Assembly: GCF_019249245.1 (NCBI RefSeq)
Contig: NZ_JAESDK010000021.1
Location: 1 to 64,000, forward strand
From: Alteromonas lipotrueiana
Lineage (GTDB): Bacteria > Pseudomonadota > Gammaproteobacteria > Enterobacterales > Alteromonadaceae
DNA: 64,000 bases
Reading direction: 5' to 3'
Shown: positions 45,081 through 56,697 of the stretch, in pieces
Numbering within the stretch: position 1 is the stretch's first letter
Layout: each line of letters begins with the position of its first letter
Translations under genes and position numbers: made by a program
The notes under the pieces: model-generated
Told to the model about the DNA's origin: nothing
What the model saw: the letters and a program-made list of their open reading frames with translations, nothing else
Database searches by the model: none

Positions 45081-46946
45081 ATGGCAGCGAACGGAAGCTG
45101 GACTAAATCCCTATTCGTAGGACTATGGACAGTACTCAACTTTTGTCGAAAACTGTTCTTTAATATCATTTTCATTTTTATCGTAGTAGCACTTTTAATT
45201 GCTATCACCGCCGATAAAAAGCCAGTATCAGTGCGCCCCGACAGTGCATTGTATATGAACCTGAAAGGCCAGCTGGTTATTGAGCGAGAAGCCGTAGATC
45301 CTTTCGAACAATTTATGCAGGAAGCCTTTGGCGATGAGCCGGAAAGCCCTGAATTGTTGGTTCGCGAGCTGGTCAGTGTGCTCGAAAACGCCAAGCAGGA
45401 TAATCGAATTAAAGCTTTGGTTATGGACCTTAAGGATTTTCAGGGCGGTGGCTTGGACAAACTGAGAACCGTTAGTCAGGCAATTGATGACTTTAAAACC
45501 TCAGGCAAACCGGTTTATGCCATTGGTGATTATTATTCGCAGAATCAGTATTACCTGGCTGCGCATGCTGATCATATTTACCTGAACCCCATGGGAACGT
45601 TGCTACTAGAAGGCTATGGTCGTTTCGGACTGTACTTTAAAGACATGCTTGAAAAGCTCAAAGTGACTACCCACATATTTCGGGTAGGTACTTATAAATC
45701 AGCGGTCGAACCATTTTTGCGAAATGATATGTCTGATGCCGCACGCCAGGCAAACAGCGAATGGCTTGATACCTACTGGGGACAATACAAACAGGATGTC
45801 GCCGCAGCCCGGGGTATAAGCGAAGACAATTTCGATGAAAAGCTCTCTGTACTGGTCGAAAAATTTAACGAAGCCGGGGGTGATTTTGCTCAGTACGCGC
45901 TGGAAAACGGCTGGGTCGATGCATTGAAATCACGAACCGATATCCGCGATGAATTGGTGGAAATAGTGGGTGCCGATGAGACTGAGTTAAGCGTCAACGT
46001 CACCTCATATAAAGACTACTTAAAAGTTATTAACCCTGCAGCGACCCGGGTACCCGGATCTGACAAAGACAAGGTGGCAGTTGTTATCGCAAAAGGTCAG
46101 ATACTGGATGGCGATCAGAAGGCCGGAACTATCGGTGGCGATAGCACGGCACGGCTTTTACGACAGGCCCGTATCGACGATACAGTGAAAGCAGTAGTAA
46201 TGCAGGTCGATAGTCCTGGTGGTTCATCGTTTGCGTCTGAAGTCATTCGCCAGGAAGTATTAGAGCTGCAAGAAGCCGGCAAGCCTGTTGTGGTTTCGAT
46301 GGGTACTTATGCAGCATCAGGGGGTTACTGGATTTCAGCTCCAGCAGATAAAATCTACGCTTCACCCAGCACTATTACCGGCTCTATTGGTGTATTTGGG
46401 ATGTTTATGACCTTTGAAAACACCCTGGACTATCTGGGTGTAAACAGTGACGGTGTGGGCTCAACAGAAATCGCGGGATTGTCACCGGTTCGCAAGTTAG
46501 ATCCACGGTTTGGTGATTTGTTACAACGCAGCGTAGAAAGTAACTACGAAAAATTTATTACCATGGTGGGTAAATATCGCGGTATGAGCCCTCAACAGGT
46601 AGATGAAATTGCTCAGGGTCGGATATGGATTGGTACCAAAGCTAAAGAAATCGGCCTTGTCGACGAATTGGGTACCTTAGAAGATGCGATTGCCAGCGCG
46701 GGCGAACTTGCCGGCCTTGAGAGTTACGAAACTAAATATGAAATTCATCGCCTTACCCCTCAGGAGCTATTCTGGAAAGAGTTTTTTGGCCAGGCCTTTG
46801 TATGGGCTGCAAAAACTCAGTTTAGTCAGAATAACTCGCCGTTAATGGGCATGGTCAAGAACGTATTAGCCGAGTACGAGTCGGTCAATAAATTGAATGA
46901 CCCAATGGGCGTTTATATTATGTGTCTGCAGTGTAAGGTTCAATAG
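45081..46946 (+). CDS. sppA: signal peptide peptidase SppA, 67K type
   Basis: A 621-residue membrane-bound serine protease that degrades cleaved signal peptides. An N-terminal anchor (about 25-42, FFNIIFIFIVVALLIAIT) precedes two tandem peptidase S49 domains. The N-terminal half carries the catalytic Lys in FRVGTYKSAVEPFLR; the C-terminal half carries the nucleophile Ser in MGTYAASGGYWISAPADKIYA. Thus it is the long, E. coli-like form that builds a tetrameric bowl in the periplasm. SprT-like gene follows 12 bases later, so the two are likely co-transcribed. Confidence 0.95.
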   Translation: MAANGSWTKSLFVGLWTVLNFCRKLFFNIIFIFIVVALLIAITADKKPVSVRPDSALYMNLKGQLVIEREAVDPFEQFMQEAFGDEPESPELLVRELVSVLENAKQDNRIKALVMDLKDFQGGGLDKLRTVSQAIDDFKTSGKPVYAIGDYYSQNQYYLAAHADHIYLNPMGTLLLEGYGRFGLYFKDMLEKLKVTTHIFRVGTYKSAVEPFLRNDMSDAARQANSEWLDTYWGQYKQDVAAARGISEDNFDEKLSVLVEKFNEAGGDFAQYALENGWVDALKSRTDIRDELVEIVGADETELSVNVTSYKDYLKVINPAATRVPGSDKDKVAVVIAKGQILDGDQKAGTIGGDSTARLLRQARIDDTVKAVVMQVDSPGGSSFASEVIRQEVLELQEAGKPVVVSMGTYAASGGYWISAPADKIYASPSTITGSIGVFGMFMTFENTLDYLGVNSDGVGSTEIAGLSPVRKLDPRFGDLLQRSVESNYEKFITMVGKYRGMSPQQVDEIAQGRIWIGTKAKEIGLVDELGTLEDAIASAGELAGLESYETKYEIHRLTPQELFWKEFFGQAFVWAAKTQFSQNNSPLMGMVKNVLAEYESVNKLNDPMGVYIMCLQCKVQ

Positions 46947-46958
46947 GTTAAGGTTAAT

Positions 46959-47474
46959 ATGGACCGCCCCTGTAACACCGACAAGCTACAGGTCGAACGC
47001 AAGATAGATCAGCTGCTGGCAATTGCCAGCAGCCTTTATGAAGTGCCTTTTAAGCGTCCCGCTGTTACCTGGAGAAAATCAGGTAAAAACGCGGGCACCG
47101 CTAATCTCACCCACAATCGAATTAATTTGAATCCGGTTTTGTTTTGTCATAACCGAGAAGCCTTTTTTACTGATGTTATCGCTCATGAGTTAAGCCATCT
47201 ATTGGTCTTTCAGCTATTTGGAAGGGTTCAGCCCCACGGCTGGCAATGGCAGAAAATGATGGAAGAGGTTTTTCAGCGCCCTGCTAATACCACCCATAAC
47301 TTCGACTTGGCCCCTTTAAAGCTGAAAAGCTTTTATTATAGATGTGACTGTGGGCCGGTAGAATTGTCGGTACGACGTCATAATAAAGTGATACGAGGCC
47401 AACAGCGGTATTTTTGTCGACGCTGTAAGCAAACCTTAATAGCAACGGCCGAACAACAGGCTGCTAGCCTATAA
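46959..47474 (+). CDS. SprT-family zinc metalloprotease-like protein
   Basis: A 171-residue SprT protein: VIAHELSHLLVFQLFG gives the HExxH zinc-protease motif, NLNPVLF is the typical strand before it, and a C-terminal zinc ribbon follows (YRCDCG ... FCRRCKQTL). SprT is the bacterial counterpart of the Spartan/SPRTN DNA-protein crosslink protease domain, but a proven bacterial function is lacking. Intact length. It follows sppA by 12 bases and converges with the YfbV gene 26 bases on. Confidence 0.9.
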   Translation: MDRPCNTDKLQVERKIDQLLAIASSLYEVPFKRPAVTWRKSGKNAGTANLTHNRINLNPVLFCHNREAFFTDVIAHELSHLLVFQLFGRVQPHGWQWQKMMEEVFQRPANTTHNFDLAPLKLKSFYYRCDCGPVELSVRRHNKVIRGQQRYFCRRCKQTLIATAEQQAASL

Positions 47475-47500
47475 ATGAATCAGCCGATCAAAGTGGTGGG

Positions 47501-47950
47501 TTAATTAAAAAAGGAACGCGTTAATCCCTGGTCAAGCTGTTCAAAAGCGGCTTTTAATATCATCGCCAGCTCTTGGTATTTAGGTTCAGATTTACGTACC
47601 TGTACCTCACAACCCTCTTCTTGCAACTTAGAATAAATCTCAAAATACCAGTTTTTAAGAGATGCCGGCAAAGGTTGATCGGCGCGCTGGCCTAACCACA
47701 ACAATCCCTGTAAAGGCAAACTTAAGAAAAAGGCACCTATGGCGATAGCCTGAGGTAAGTAGCTTGTACCAAATGTATCAAGAAGCAATGCACATGAAAC
47801 TACAGCTAACGGCGGCATAGAACGAATTGCCAAACGCGTAGCGGCAATAACTTTACACTCGGGAAAATAAGCATAAAGCTGTTTTTTGTTTGGCCAGGTA
47901 TTCAGATATTTGTGACCCTGGCGAAACATTGTAACCATGGACTGCGCCAT
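47501..47950 (-). CDS. yfbV: YfbV-family (UPF0208/DUF412) membrane protein
   Basis: A 149-residue protein matching UPF0208: GHKYLNTWPNKKQLYAYFPECKVI, then two hydrophobic spans (about 43-62 and 67-87, RSMPPLAVVSCALLLDTF and LPQAIAIGAFFLSLPLQGLLWLG), then a soluble helical tail (QELAMILKAAFEQLD). The E. coli homologue is linked to chromosome terminus organisation, so a similar role is possible but not shown. Single gene, divergent from trxB. Confidence 0.92.
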   Translation of the reverse strand: MAQSMVTMFRQGHKYLNTWPNKKQLYAYFPECKVIAATRLAIRSMPPLAVVSCALLLDTFGTSYLPQAIAIGAFFLSLPLQGLLWLGQRADQPLPASLKNWYFEIYSKLQEEGCEVQVRKSEPKYQELAMILKAAFEQLDQGLTRSFFN

Positions 47951-48162
47951 AACTCACCTCTAGTATGGGGAATTGATTCGAAGAACCGGATAGCGGTATC
48001 TTGTTTTACCGCTGTTAAATCCCATCGTTTTAAATAGTACCCTTACACCGCAAGTATAGCTCAATCTCAGGGTTAACTATATTGAAAAAGTTTTCATGAA
48101 AAAATAATCACCCTCAATAATCGTGTCATAGCATTTGCCATTGCGCTATTGATTGTGAATAA

Positions 48163-49194
<1,032 letters not shown>

Positions 49195-49232
49195 TTGTTA
49201 GCCAGATTGCCTAACATCATTGCTATTGCTCA

Positions 49233-49262
49233 AAAAAACGCTCCCTTTGGGGGCGTTTTTTA
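49233..49262 (+). terminator. trxB terminator
   Basis: AAAAACGC and GCGTTTTTT, with CC/GG pairs inside, form a stem 40 bases after the trxB stop, with a T run. Its presence also argues that aat starts downstream at 49307 and not at 49220. Confidence 0.85.
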
Positions 49263-49306
49263 TAAATCCTCATCATTATGTTGATGTAACCAGAACCACG
49301 GGTTGT

Positions 49307-50056
49307 ATGATTGAACTTCCTTATTTAGCTGAACATACACCGTTCCCCCCGGTTAACAAAGCGCTAAAAGACCCGGATGGGCTATTGGCGTTTGGTGGCT
49401 CGTTGAGTGTTGAACGGCTATTTAATGCCTACTCTAATGGTGTATTTCCCTGGTTTAGTGATGGTGAGCCTATATTATGGTGGTCGCCTGACCCCAGAGC
49501 TATCATTTTATTAGAAGAGTTTCAGGCATCACGAAGTCTACGCAAGCTCGCGCGAAAGCAAGTTTATACCGTTACCCTGAATCATAATTTTGAAGGCGTT
49601 ATTCATCATTGCGCGTCAATCGCCCGTACCATGCCCGGCGCAAAAGACGCATCAACTGAAACCTGGATAACTCAATCTATGATACAGGCCTATCAAAGAT
49701 TGCATCAGGCGGGGCTGGCGCATTCGGTTGAAGTATGGGATGCCCAAAATACTTTAGTGGGTGGTCTTTATGGGGTGGGAATAGGTCAGGTATTTTGCGG
49801 CGAATCAATGTTCCATATTGCTCCGAATACCTCTAAGCTTGCTATGTATACGTTAGTTAACCATATGCGCCGACACAATCTTGCGTTTATTGATTGTCAA
49901 ATGCCCACTGCGCACCTTAATAGTCTTGGGGCGCAAACCATTAGCCGCGAACAGTTTATTACTCAGCTGCGTGAGTACCGGTCTATGTTAGACCCCGAAG
50001 GTGCGATTTCTGCCGACTATACAATGTGCTGGCAAAAGCAGGTTATTACTCTATGA
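49307..50056 (+). CDS. aat: leucyl/phenylalanyl-tRNA-protein transferase
   Basis: A 249-residue Aat that adds Leu or Phe from tRNA to proteins with N-terminal Arg or Lys, marking them for ClpS-ClpAP. Motifs: DPDGLLAFGGSLSVERLFNAY, GVFPWFSDGEPILWWSPDPRA, SVEVWDAQNTLVGGLYGVGIGQVFCGESMF and FIDCQMPTAHLNSLGA. ATG at 49307 chosen because it places MIELPYL directly before conserved residues and lies after the trxB terminator. Stop overlaps bpt start (ATGA). Confidence 0.95.
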   Translation: MIELPYLAEHTPFPPVNKALKDPDGLLAFGGSLSVERLFNAYSNGVFPWFSDGEPILWWSPDPRAIILLEEFQASRSLRKLARKQVYTVTLNHNFEGVIHHCASIARTMPGAKDASTETWITQSMIQAYQRLHQAGLAHSVEVWDAQNTLVGGLYGVGIGQVFCGESMFHIAPNTSKLAMYTLVNHMRRHNLAFIDCQMPTAHLNSLGAQTISREQFITQLREYRSMLDPEGAISADYTMCWQKQVITL

Positions 50057-50766
50057 AGTTTGGTATTACCCAACCCTTTGACTGCAGTTATTTAGCCACC
50101 GAGCAAGAACAACTGCTTGTTTATGCCGAAAAAGACAAACATATTGCGGCGCGTTACGGCCAGCTTATCCAGGCTGGATTCAGACGTAGCGGTGAACAAG
50201 TTTACCGGCCCCACTGCCCTGCCTGTAATGCGTGTCAGTCGATAAGAGTGAGGGTAAAAGATTTCGCGCCAAGCAAAAGTCAGCGCCGTCTTTTAAAACG
50301 TAACCAGGAGTTTACTAGCCGGTTAGTGCATTCTCCTAACGATGACTATTATAGACTGTATGAACGCTATATCATCGAACGCCACGCTGATGGTACAATG
50401 TATCCCCCGAGTCGGCAGCAGTTTGAAAGTTTTGTGCTTTGTAGCTGGAAAGACCCAATATTTATAGAAGCTTATAAAGACGATCTGCTGATAGCAGTAG
50501 CCGTAACAGATGATATAAATGATGGTCATCACCATCAGGCGTTTTCGGCGTTATATACGTTTTTTCATCCCGAGTTTAGCCAATTTTCGCTAGGTAGCTG
50601 GATGATATTACAGCAACTTCAACATGCTTTTCGGGCTGACAAAGACTACCTCTATTTGGGCTACCAGATAGACGAGTGTAATAAGATGAATTATAAGCGT
50701 AAATTTACGCCACATGAACGCTTTGTTCACAACAAATGGCAAATTGACCATAAAGATTCATTTTAA
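50053..50766 (+). CDS. bpt: aspartate/glutamate leucyltransferase (Bpt, Ate-type)
   Basis: A 237-residue Bpt-type arginyl-tRNA-protein-transferase homologue that in related bacteria attaches Leu to N-terminal Asp or Glu. CPACNACQSIRVRV with clustered Cys, SQRRLLKRNQEF, LYERYIIERHADGTMYP and FSQFSLGSWMILQQL followed by YLYLGYQIDEC match the family. It overlaps aat by 4 bases; infA follows 74 bases on. With aat, clpS and clpA it completes the N-degron system in one locus. Confidence 0.95.
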   Translation: MKFGITQPFDCSYLATEQEQLLVYAEKDKHIAARYGQLIQAGFRRSGEQVYRPHCPACNACQSIRVRVKDFAPSKSQRRLLKRNQEFTSRLVHSPNDDYYRLYERYIIERHADGTMYPPSRQQFESFVLCSWKDPIFIEAYKDDLLIAVAVTDDINDGHHHQAFSALYTFFHPEFSQFSLGSWMILQQLQHAFRADKDYLYLGYQIDECNKMNYKRKFTPHERFVHNKWQIDHKDSF

Positions 50767-50840
50767 AACTTTACATGTCGCGATAGATTAGTTAAGGTCT
50801 GCGCGGCAAAATTTTGGACTTACTGAGGCATCTGCTATAC

Positions 50841-51059
50841 ATGGCAAAAGAAGATTCTATTGAAATGGAAGGCGTCATTCTTGACACGCTTCCAAATACA
50901 ATGTTCCGCGTTGAACTTGAAAATGGTCACGTGGTTACTGCGCACATCTCAGGAAAAATGCGTAAAAACTATATCCGTATCCTGACAGGTGATAAGGTCA
51001 CCGTAGAGATGACCCCTTACGATCTGACTAAAGGTCGTATTATCTATCGCGCGAGATAA
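50841..51059 (+). CDS. infA: translation initiation factor IF-1
   Basis: A 72-residue OB-fold IF-1, of exactly the usual length: [40 protein letters not shown] and [21 protein letters not shown]. It blocks the ribosomal A site during initiation. ATG at 50841; an in-frame GTG- or TTG-type start further upstream would add unrelated residues. Ends at a strong palindromic terminator shared with clpA. The aat-bpt-infA-clpA order is common in Gammaproteobacteria. Confidence 0.98.
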   Translation: MAKEDSIEMEGVILDTLPNTMFRVELENGHVVTAHISGKMRKNYIRILTGDKVTVEMTPYDLTKGRIIYRAR

Positions 51060-51092
51060 TATCGGTAAGTAAGAATCTTAACACCTGATAGC

Positions 51093-51118
51093 AAAAACCC
51101 GGCCTAGGCCGGGTTTTT
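51093..51118. terminator. bidirectional terminator between infA and clpA
   Basis: AAAAACCCGGCC and GGCCGGGTTTTT are perfectly palindromic around a TA centre, in the 80 bases between convergent infA and clpA. Confidence 0.95.
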
Positions 51119-51139
51119 ATTTATCTGACAGGTATTGTC

Positions 51140-53419
51140 TTAATTAGACTCAACATGCATTTGTTTTGAATCAACATCAGAGTAGATAAAAACAAGTTTG
51201 TCTTTCTTAAAGCCCACTTTCACATTGCCGCCTTTAGCTAACTCGCCAAACAGCAGCTCATTGGCTAGCTCTCGTTTTATCTCATCTTTAATCAATCGTG
51301 CCATGGGACGTGCCCCCATCGAACGGTCATAACCTTTTTCGGCGAGATATGCACGCGCCTCACTGGTTACCTCTAACGAAACCCCTTTAACATCAAGCTG
51401 CGCCTGTAGCTCAATAATAAATTTATCCACTACCTGCAATATAATATCGGTTTCAAGATGGTTGAACCAAATAATGCCATCTAAACGATTTCTGAATTCA
51501 GGTGAGAAAGTCTTATTGATTTCACTTAATGCATCGTGACTATGATCTTGCTGTTTAAACCCGATAGACTTACGCACAGTTTCCTGAACCCCCGCATTGG
51601 TGGTCATTACCAGTACCACATTACGAAAATCAACTTTGCGTCCATTATTGTCTGTCAGAGTGCCGTGATCCATTACCTGCAGTAAAATATTGTAAATATC
51701 GCTGTGAGCTTTTTCAATTTCATCCAGCAATACGACCGAATACGGATTCTTAATCACCGCATCTGTCAATAAACCACCCTGGTCAAAACCAACATAGCCA
51801 GGAGGTGCGCCAATTAACCGGCTAACCGCATGACGCTCCATGTATTCAGACATATCAAAACGTGCCAGCTCCACACCCATTATCTTAGACAATTGTTGAG
51901 TGACTTCCGTCTTCCCTACCCCGGTTGGGCCTGCAAACAAGAAGCTACCAATGGGTTTTGTTTCATTGCCCAGGCCTGAACGTGACAAGTGAATTGCATT
52001 GGTTAAGGTCTCAATAGCCTGATCTTGCCCAAATACCATCATTTTTAAATCGCGCCCCAGGTTTTTCAGCACTTCTTTGTCTGAAGCTGAAACCGATTTT
52101 TCAGGGATACGCGCCATTTTGGCAATAATTTGTTCAATTTCAGCAACATTGATGGTCTTTTTACGCTTAGACTGGGGTAATAGTCGCTGACTGGCACCGG
52201 CTTCATCCATCACATCAATCGCTTTGTCTGGCAAATGGCGTTCATTGATATATTTAGACGACAGCTCTGCCGCAGCCTGTAACGCTTTACGAGTAAAACG
52301 GACACTGTGATGCTCTTCGTAACGTTCTTTTAAGCCCATCAAAATTTTAGTGGTATCGCTTACGCTAGGCTCGACCACATCAACTTTTTGGAAACGCCGG
52401 GCCAAAGCGCGGTCTTTTTCAAAAATGCCCTGATATTCCTGATAAGTCGTAGACCCGATACACCGTAGTTCGCCACTGCTTAGTTTGGGTTTAAGCAAAT
52501 TAGACGCATCCATAACCCCACCAGAGGCCGCACCGGCTCCAATAATGGTATGAATTTCGTCTATGAACAAAATAGCATGCTCATCTTTGCTAAGTTCTTT
52601 CAAAATCGCTTTCAAGCGTTTTTCAAAATCGCCGCGATACTTAGTACCGGCTAATAATCCACCTAAATCTAATGAGTAAACCGTGCTTGATGCAATAACA
52701 TCAGGCACATCATCATTAACAATGCGGTACGCCAAACCTTCGGCAATAGCGGTTTTTCCAACGCCAGCCTCGCCCACCAATAACGGATTGTTTTTACGAC
52801 GACGACAAAGTATCTGAATGGTCCGTTCGACTTCAGAATCACGCCCAATAAGCGGATCTATTTTTCCGTCTTTGGCATGTTTGTTTAAGTCGGTAGCATA
52901 TTTACTTAACGCCGAATCGTCGCCGTCACTGTCACTGCTTTCTTCACCCGTCTCGCCGTGGCTCTGGCCTTCTTCATCTTCAGACTTACTTACACCATGG
53001 CTAATAAAATTCACAACATCTAAGCGGGTAATATCAGCTTTTTTGAGAATGTAAACAGCCTGAGATTCTTGCTCGCTAAAGATAGCAACCAGCACGTTAG
53101 CACCCGTAACTTCATCTTTGCCAGAAGATTGCACATGAAACACGGCGCGTTGCAATACTCGCTGAAACCCAAGGGTTGGCTGCGTTTCTCTTTCGTTTGC
53201 CTGCTCATCAAGTATCAGTGGCGTGGTGTCTTTTACAAACTCAATAAGCTCACTTTTGATGACATCAATATTGGCGCCACACGCTTTGAGGGCGTCTTGC
53301 GCAGAAGCGTTGTCCATCAAAGCTAATAGCAAGTGTTCAACGGTCATAAATTCGTGGCGGTGTTCCCGAGCAAACACAAAGGCTTCATTTAACGTTTGCT
53401 CTAATTCTTTATTTAACAT
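51140..53419 (-). CDS. clpA: ATP-dependent Clp protease ATPase subunit ClpA
   Basis: A 759-residue AAA+ unfoldase partner of ClpP. The N-domain ([24 protein letters not shown]) binds ClpS; two ATPase modules have Walker [14 protein letters not shown] (about 214) and [12 protein letters not shown] (about 495), with Walker [16 protein letters not shown] and [14 protein letters not shown]. The ClpP-docking loop region follows near residue 610. An acidic linker rich in Ser, Asp and Glu lies near 145-170. It is 25 bases after clpS, in one operon; it degrades N-degron substrates made by Aat and Bpt. Confidence 0.97.
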   Translation of the reverse strand: MLNKELEQTLNEAFVFAREHRHEFMTVEHLLLALMDNASAQDALKACGANIDVIKSELIEFVKDTTPLILDEQANERETQPTLGFQRVLQRAVFHVQSSGKDEVTGANVLVAIFSEQESQAVYILKKADITRLDVVNFISHGVSKSEDEEGQSHGETGEESSDSDGDDSALSKYATDLNKHAKDGKIDPLIGRDSEVERTIQILCRRRKNNPLLVGEAGVGKTAIAEGLAYRIVNDDVPDVIASSTVYSLDLGGLLAGTKYRGDFEKRLKAILKELSKDEHAILFIDEIHTIIGAGAASGGVMDASNLLKPKLSSGELRCIGSTTYQEYQGIFEKDRALARRFQKVDVVEPSVSDTTKILMGLKERYEEHHSVRFTRKALQAAAELSSKYINERHLPDKAIDVMDEAGASQRLLPQSKRKKTINVAEIEQIIAKMARIPEKSVSASDKEVLKNLGRDLKMMVFGQDQAIETLTNAIHLSRSGLGNETKPIGSFLFAGPTGVGKTEVTQQLSKIMGVELARFDMSEYMERHAVSRLIGAPPGYVGFDQGGLLTDAVIKNPYSVVLLDEIEKAHSDIYNILLQVMDHGTLTDNNGRKVDFRNVVLVMTTNAGVQETVRKSIGFKQQDHSHDALSEINKTFSPEFRNRLDGIIWFNHLETDIILQVVDKFIIELQAQLDVKGVSLEVTSEARAYLAEKGYDRSMGARPMARLIKDEIKRELANELLFGELAKGGNVKVGFKKDKLVFIYSDVDSKQMHVESN

Positions 53420-53444
53420 ATCGCTCGCCTTATCGTTGGTTGAC

Positions 53445-53765
53445 TTACGCCTGTTCCATTGTGCACATAAGTGGGTGTTGCTGTTTGCGTGCGTACTGAT
53501 TGACTTGCATTACCTTGGTTTCAGCAATTTCAGCGGTATAAATTCCGCAGACGGCTTTACCATTATAATGCACTGTCAGCATTGTCTGATTTGCCTTTTC
53601 GGCATCCATATTGAAAAAGTGCACAAGAACCTCTATCACGAAATCCATTGGCGTGTAGTCGTCATTGTTTAATAACACTTTATACATTGGAGGCGGCTGC
53701 GTTTTCTTACGCTGCGCATCCCGGAGTTTTTCTTTTTCGATACTGATCGCGTTGTCTCTACTCAT
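53445..53765 (-). CDS. clpS: ClpS N-degron adaptor
   Basis: A 106-residue ClpS that recognises N-terminal Leu, Phe, Tyr and Trp and hands substrates to ClpA. The disordered N-terminus ([19 protein letters not shown]) is followed by [22 protein letters not shown] (substrate pocket Asn-Asp and Met) and [18 protein letters not shown]. Length and motifs match E. coli. First gene of clpS-clpA, divergent from cspD, the classic arrangement. Confidence 0.97.
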   Translation of the reverse strand: MSRDNAISIEKEKLRDAQRKKTQPPPMYKVLLNNDDYTPMDFVIEVLVHFFNMDAEKANQTMLTVHYNGKAVCGIYTAEIAETKVMQVNQYARKQQHPLMCTMEQA

Positions 53766-53836
53766 AGTAATAGGATAGTGCCTTAGCGTATATTACGCTG
53801 AATTTTTTCAGACAGATTAATTCTGTTAATTTACGC

Positions 53837-53864
53837 TTGACATTTAGTGTTTAAAAAATCTACA
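53837..53864 (+). promoter_or_regulatory. candidate cspD promoter
   Basis: TTGACA (53837-53842) is a perfect -35 box; 16 bases on, TCTACA is a weak -10 candidate. It lies 107 bases before cspD in the cspD-clpS divergent region, leaving a long leader as is usual for cold-shock genes. Confidence 0.4.
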
Positions 53865-53970
53865 GTTTAGGTATAGCGAAATGAAGTGACGCATTTGGCT
53901 ATAGTTGCCCCTTAAAATCTATTGTGGGGGCATAACTGTGTGAGTTCAAGGATTAAGAGGAAGTCGAAGT

Positions 53971-54192
53971 ATGGCGGTTGGTAAAGTTAAATGGTTTAAC
54001 AACGCAAAGGGTTTTGGTTTCATCGTTCCAGAAAACGGCGGTGAAGACATATTTGCTCACTATTCAACAATTCAGATGGAAGGCTATCGTTCGCTGAAAG
54101 CAGGCCAGGATGTGACCTACGACGTTCAGCAAGGCCCTAAAGGGCTACATGCCGAAAATATTGGATTGAAAGGCGACGAACCTGAGCGTTAA
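53971..54192 (+). CDS. cspD: cold-shock-like protein CspD
   Basis: A 73-residue cold-shock domain protein with both RNA-binding motifs (GKVKWFNNAKGFGFI; EDIFAHYSTIQ). The position divergent from clpS and the residues SLKAGQDVTYDVQQGPKGLHA point to CspD, a stationary-phase inhibitor of replication that binds single-stranded DNA in E. coli. AGAGGAAGTC precedes the ATG. Ends at a hairpin with a T run. Confidence 0.93.
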   Translation: MAVGKVKWFNNAKGFGFIVPENGGEDIFAHYSTIQMEGYRSLKAGQDVTYDVQQGPKGLHAENIGLKGDEPER

Positions 54193-54215
54193 TACCTAAA
54201 GAAACCTTGTATTCA

Positions 54216-54259
54216 AAGGGCTTTTCCCTGGCATTCGTTGTTAGGCAAAAGCCTTTTTA
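54216..54259 (+). terminator. cspD terminator
   Basis: AAAGGGCTTTT (from 54216) pairs with AAAAGCCTTTTT (to 54259) over a 20-base loop that also carries CC/GG pairs; T run at the end. Located about 25 bases past cspD. Confidence 0.7.
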
Positions 54260-54423
54260 TTATGTGTTAAACATAATGTTGGCAAAATCAAGCCGTTAGA
54301 ATAATAGATTCAAACAGTACAAACCTTCGCTGCCACTGGTTTTCTCTAAGCACCTCCTCATCATTTTGCGTATTTAGCTTTCTTTTCTATTATTGGGCTT
54401 TCACATTGTTTTTCATTTAAATA

Positions 54424-54452
54424 AAAAAACCCGGCAGTCGCCGGGCTTTTAT
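54424..54452 (-). terminator. icd terminator
   Basis: CCCGGC and GCCGGG around AGTC, with seven A on one side; on the minus strand the stem is followed by seven T. It lies 23 bases past the icd stop. Confidence 0.92.
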
Positions 54453-54474
54453 CTTTCATAACTATTTTCAGTTT

Positions 54475-56697
54475 TTAACTCAGAATTTTATGCAGTGTCT
54501 TACTAGGAGACATTGCATTATATACTTTATCAGTATCTGGATAGTAGTAACCGTCAATAGGCTGCTCTTTACCCTGGGTCGCATCAATTTCTTCTAAGAT
54601 GGTATCCATATTGGCTTCAAGCTGTTCAGCAATATCTTTAAACTTGGCTGCCAAATCCGGGTCTTCGGTTTGTGAAGATACTTCCTGAGCCCAGTAAAGT
54701 GCCAACCAAACATGGCTGCCTCTGTTATCCAGCTCACCGGCTTTACGCTTGGGTGACTTACCGTTGTTTAACAGACTTTCGGTTGCTTTGTCTAAAGAGG
54801 TTCCGATAATTTTTGCTTTAGCGTTACTATGTTTAATCGCAACATCTTCAAACGATACCGCTAATGCCAGGAATTCGCCTAACGAGTCCCAGCGAAGATG
54901 TCCTTCTTCAACAAATTGCTGCACGTGTTTAGGCGCGGAACCACCAGCACCCGTTTCATACAAACCGCCACCGGCCATCAATGGCACAATTGACAGCATC
55001 TTAGCACTGGTACCCAGCTCTAAAATTGGGAACAGGTCGGTCAGGTAGTCACGTAAAACATTACCGGTTACCGAGATAGTGTCCAGACCGCGTATTGCGC
55101 GCTCCATGCTGTATCGGATAGCTCGAACAGGCGACATTATCTGAATATCCAAACCATTCAGGTCATGCTCTTGCAGATATTTTTCAACTTTAGTAATCAG
55201 TTGAGCATCATGAGCGCGTTCTTCGTCTAACCAGAATACCGCCGGCATGCCTGATTGACGCGCACGGGTAACCGCTAGCTTAACCCAGTCCTGAATAGGC
55301 GCATCTTTGGCCTGACACATACGCCAGATATCGCCTTCTTCAACGCTATGTTCCATCAATACGTTGCCGTCACCATCGACAATTTGAACGGTACCATCGG
55401 CTTCCATTTCAAACGTTTTGTCGTGCGACCCATATTCTTCAGCTTTTTGCGCCATCAGACCAACATTTGGAACCGTGCCCATTGTGGTCGGGTCAAATGC
55501 GCCGTGGGTTTTACAAAAATTAATCACTTCCTGATAAATCGTGGCGTAAGTACTTTCCGGAATCACGGCCTTAGTATCATGCGCTTTTCCGTCTGGTCCC
55601 CACATTTGCCCCGAATTACGGATCATCGCTGGCATAGATGCATCAACAATGACATCACTAGGAACATGCAAGTTAGAAATGCCTTTATCAGAATTCACCA
55701 TTGCAATAGGCGGGCGACTGCCATAACAGGCATTGATATCGCGTTGTATTTCAGAACGCTGAGATTCAGGCAGGCTTTCAATTTTGTCATAAACACTGCC
55801 CAGGCCATTGTTTGGATTTACACCCAATTCCTCAAACAGGTCGCCCCACTTATCAAACAACTCTTTATAAAATACCTTAACGCAATGACCAAAAACGATG
55901 GGGTGCGACACCTTCATCATAGTGGCTTTTACATGTAGCGAAAACAGCACACCGGTGTCTTTGGCGTCTTCAATTTGTTCTTCAAAAAAGTCGCATAGTG
56001 CTTTTTTGCTCATATACATGCCGTCGATAACCTCGCCGGCCAACAAATCTACGCGAGGCTTAAGTGTTTTCTTGTTACCTTGTTTGTCGGTAAATTCGAT
56101 GCTGACATGGCCATCTTTTTCAATGGTGGTCGATTTTTCGCTAGAAAAGAAATCGCCTTTTTGCATATGTGCAACATGTGAACGAGATGCCTGACTCCAT
56201 TCCCCCATTGAGTGTGGGTATTTACGAGCATAATTTTTGACCGCTGCGGGCGCTCGACGGTCTGAATTACCTTCACGCAGTACCGGGTTTACCGCACTAC
56301 CAGAGACCTTGCCATAACGTTCACGAATGTCCTTTTCTTCATCAGTTTGAGGATCATCAGGAAACGCCGGAACCGCATAACCTTTCGCGTTCAATTCTTT
56401 TATTGCTGCGCGCAGCTGAGGAACAGAGGCACTGATATTAGGCAGTTTTATGATATTAGCGTTAGGATCCTGAGTCAGCTTGCCAAGCTCAGCCAGTGCA
56501 TCGGGTACCTGTTGTTCATCAGACAGATAGTCAGAAAAATTCGCCAGAATACGGGCAGCGAGAGAAATGTCTGTTAATTCGATATCGATGTCTGCTGCAC
56601 CAGCAAATTTTTCGACGATAGGAAGCAACGAATAGGTCGCCAGCATGGGCGCTTCGTCGGTCTTTGTATAGACGATAGTCGACTTGGCTTTGGTCAT
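54475..56697 (-). CDS. icd: monomeric NADP isocitrate dehydrogenase
   Basis: A 740-residue monomeric type of NADP-dependent isocitrate dehydrogenase, converting isocitrate to 2-oxoglutarate in the citric acid cycle. It starts [20 protein letters not shown] and shows [71 protein letters not shown] and [33 protein letters not shown] in order. The monomeric form, unlike the dimeric E. coli Icd, is common in Vibrio, Alteromonas and Colwellia. GAGG 5-6 bases before ATG 56697; the frame extends to 56799 without similarity. No AceK gene is nearby. Confidence 0.96.
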   Translation of the reverse strand: MTKAKSTIVYTKTDEAPMLATYSLLPIVEKFAGAADIDIELTDISLAARILANFSDYLSDEQQVPDALAELGKLTQDPNANIIKLPNISASVPQLRAAIKELNAKGYAVPAFPDDPQTDEEKDIRERYGKVSGSAVNPVLREGNSDRRAPAAVKNYARKYPHSMGEWSQASRSHVAHMQKGDFFSSEKSTTIEKDGHVSIEFTDKQGNKKTLKPRVDLLAGEVIDGMYMSKKALCDFFEEQIEDAKDTGVLFSLHVKATMMKVSHPIVFGHCVKVFYKELFDKWGDLFEELGVNPNNGLGSVYDKIESLPESQRSEIQRDINACYGSRPPIAMVNSDKGISNLHVPSDVIVDASMPAMIRNSGQMWGPDGKAHDTKAVIPESTYATIYQEVINFCKTHGAFDPTTMGTVPNVGLMAQKAEEYGSHDKTFEMEADGTVQIVDGDGNVLMEHSVEEGDIWRMCQAKDAPIQDWVKLAVTRARQSGMPAVFWLDEERAHDAQLITKVEKYLQEHDLNGLDIQIMSPVRAIRYSMERAIRGLDTISVTGNVLRDYLTDLFPILELGTSAKMLSIVPLMAGGGLYETGAGGSAPKHVQQFVEEGHLRWDSLGEFLALAVSFEDVAIKHSNAKAKIIGTSLDKATESLLNNGKSPKRKAGELDNRGSHVWLALYWAQEVSSQTEDPDLAAKFKDIAEQLEANMDTILEEIDATQGKEQPIDGYYYPDTDKVYNAMSPSKTLHKILS

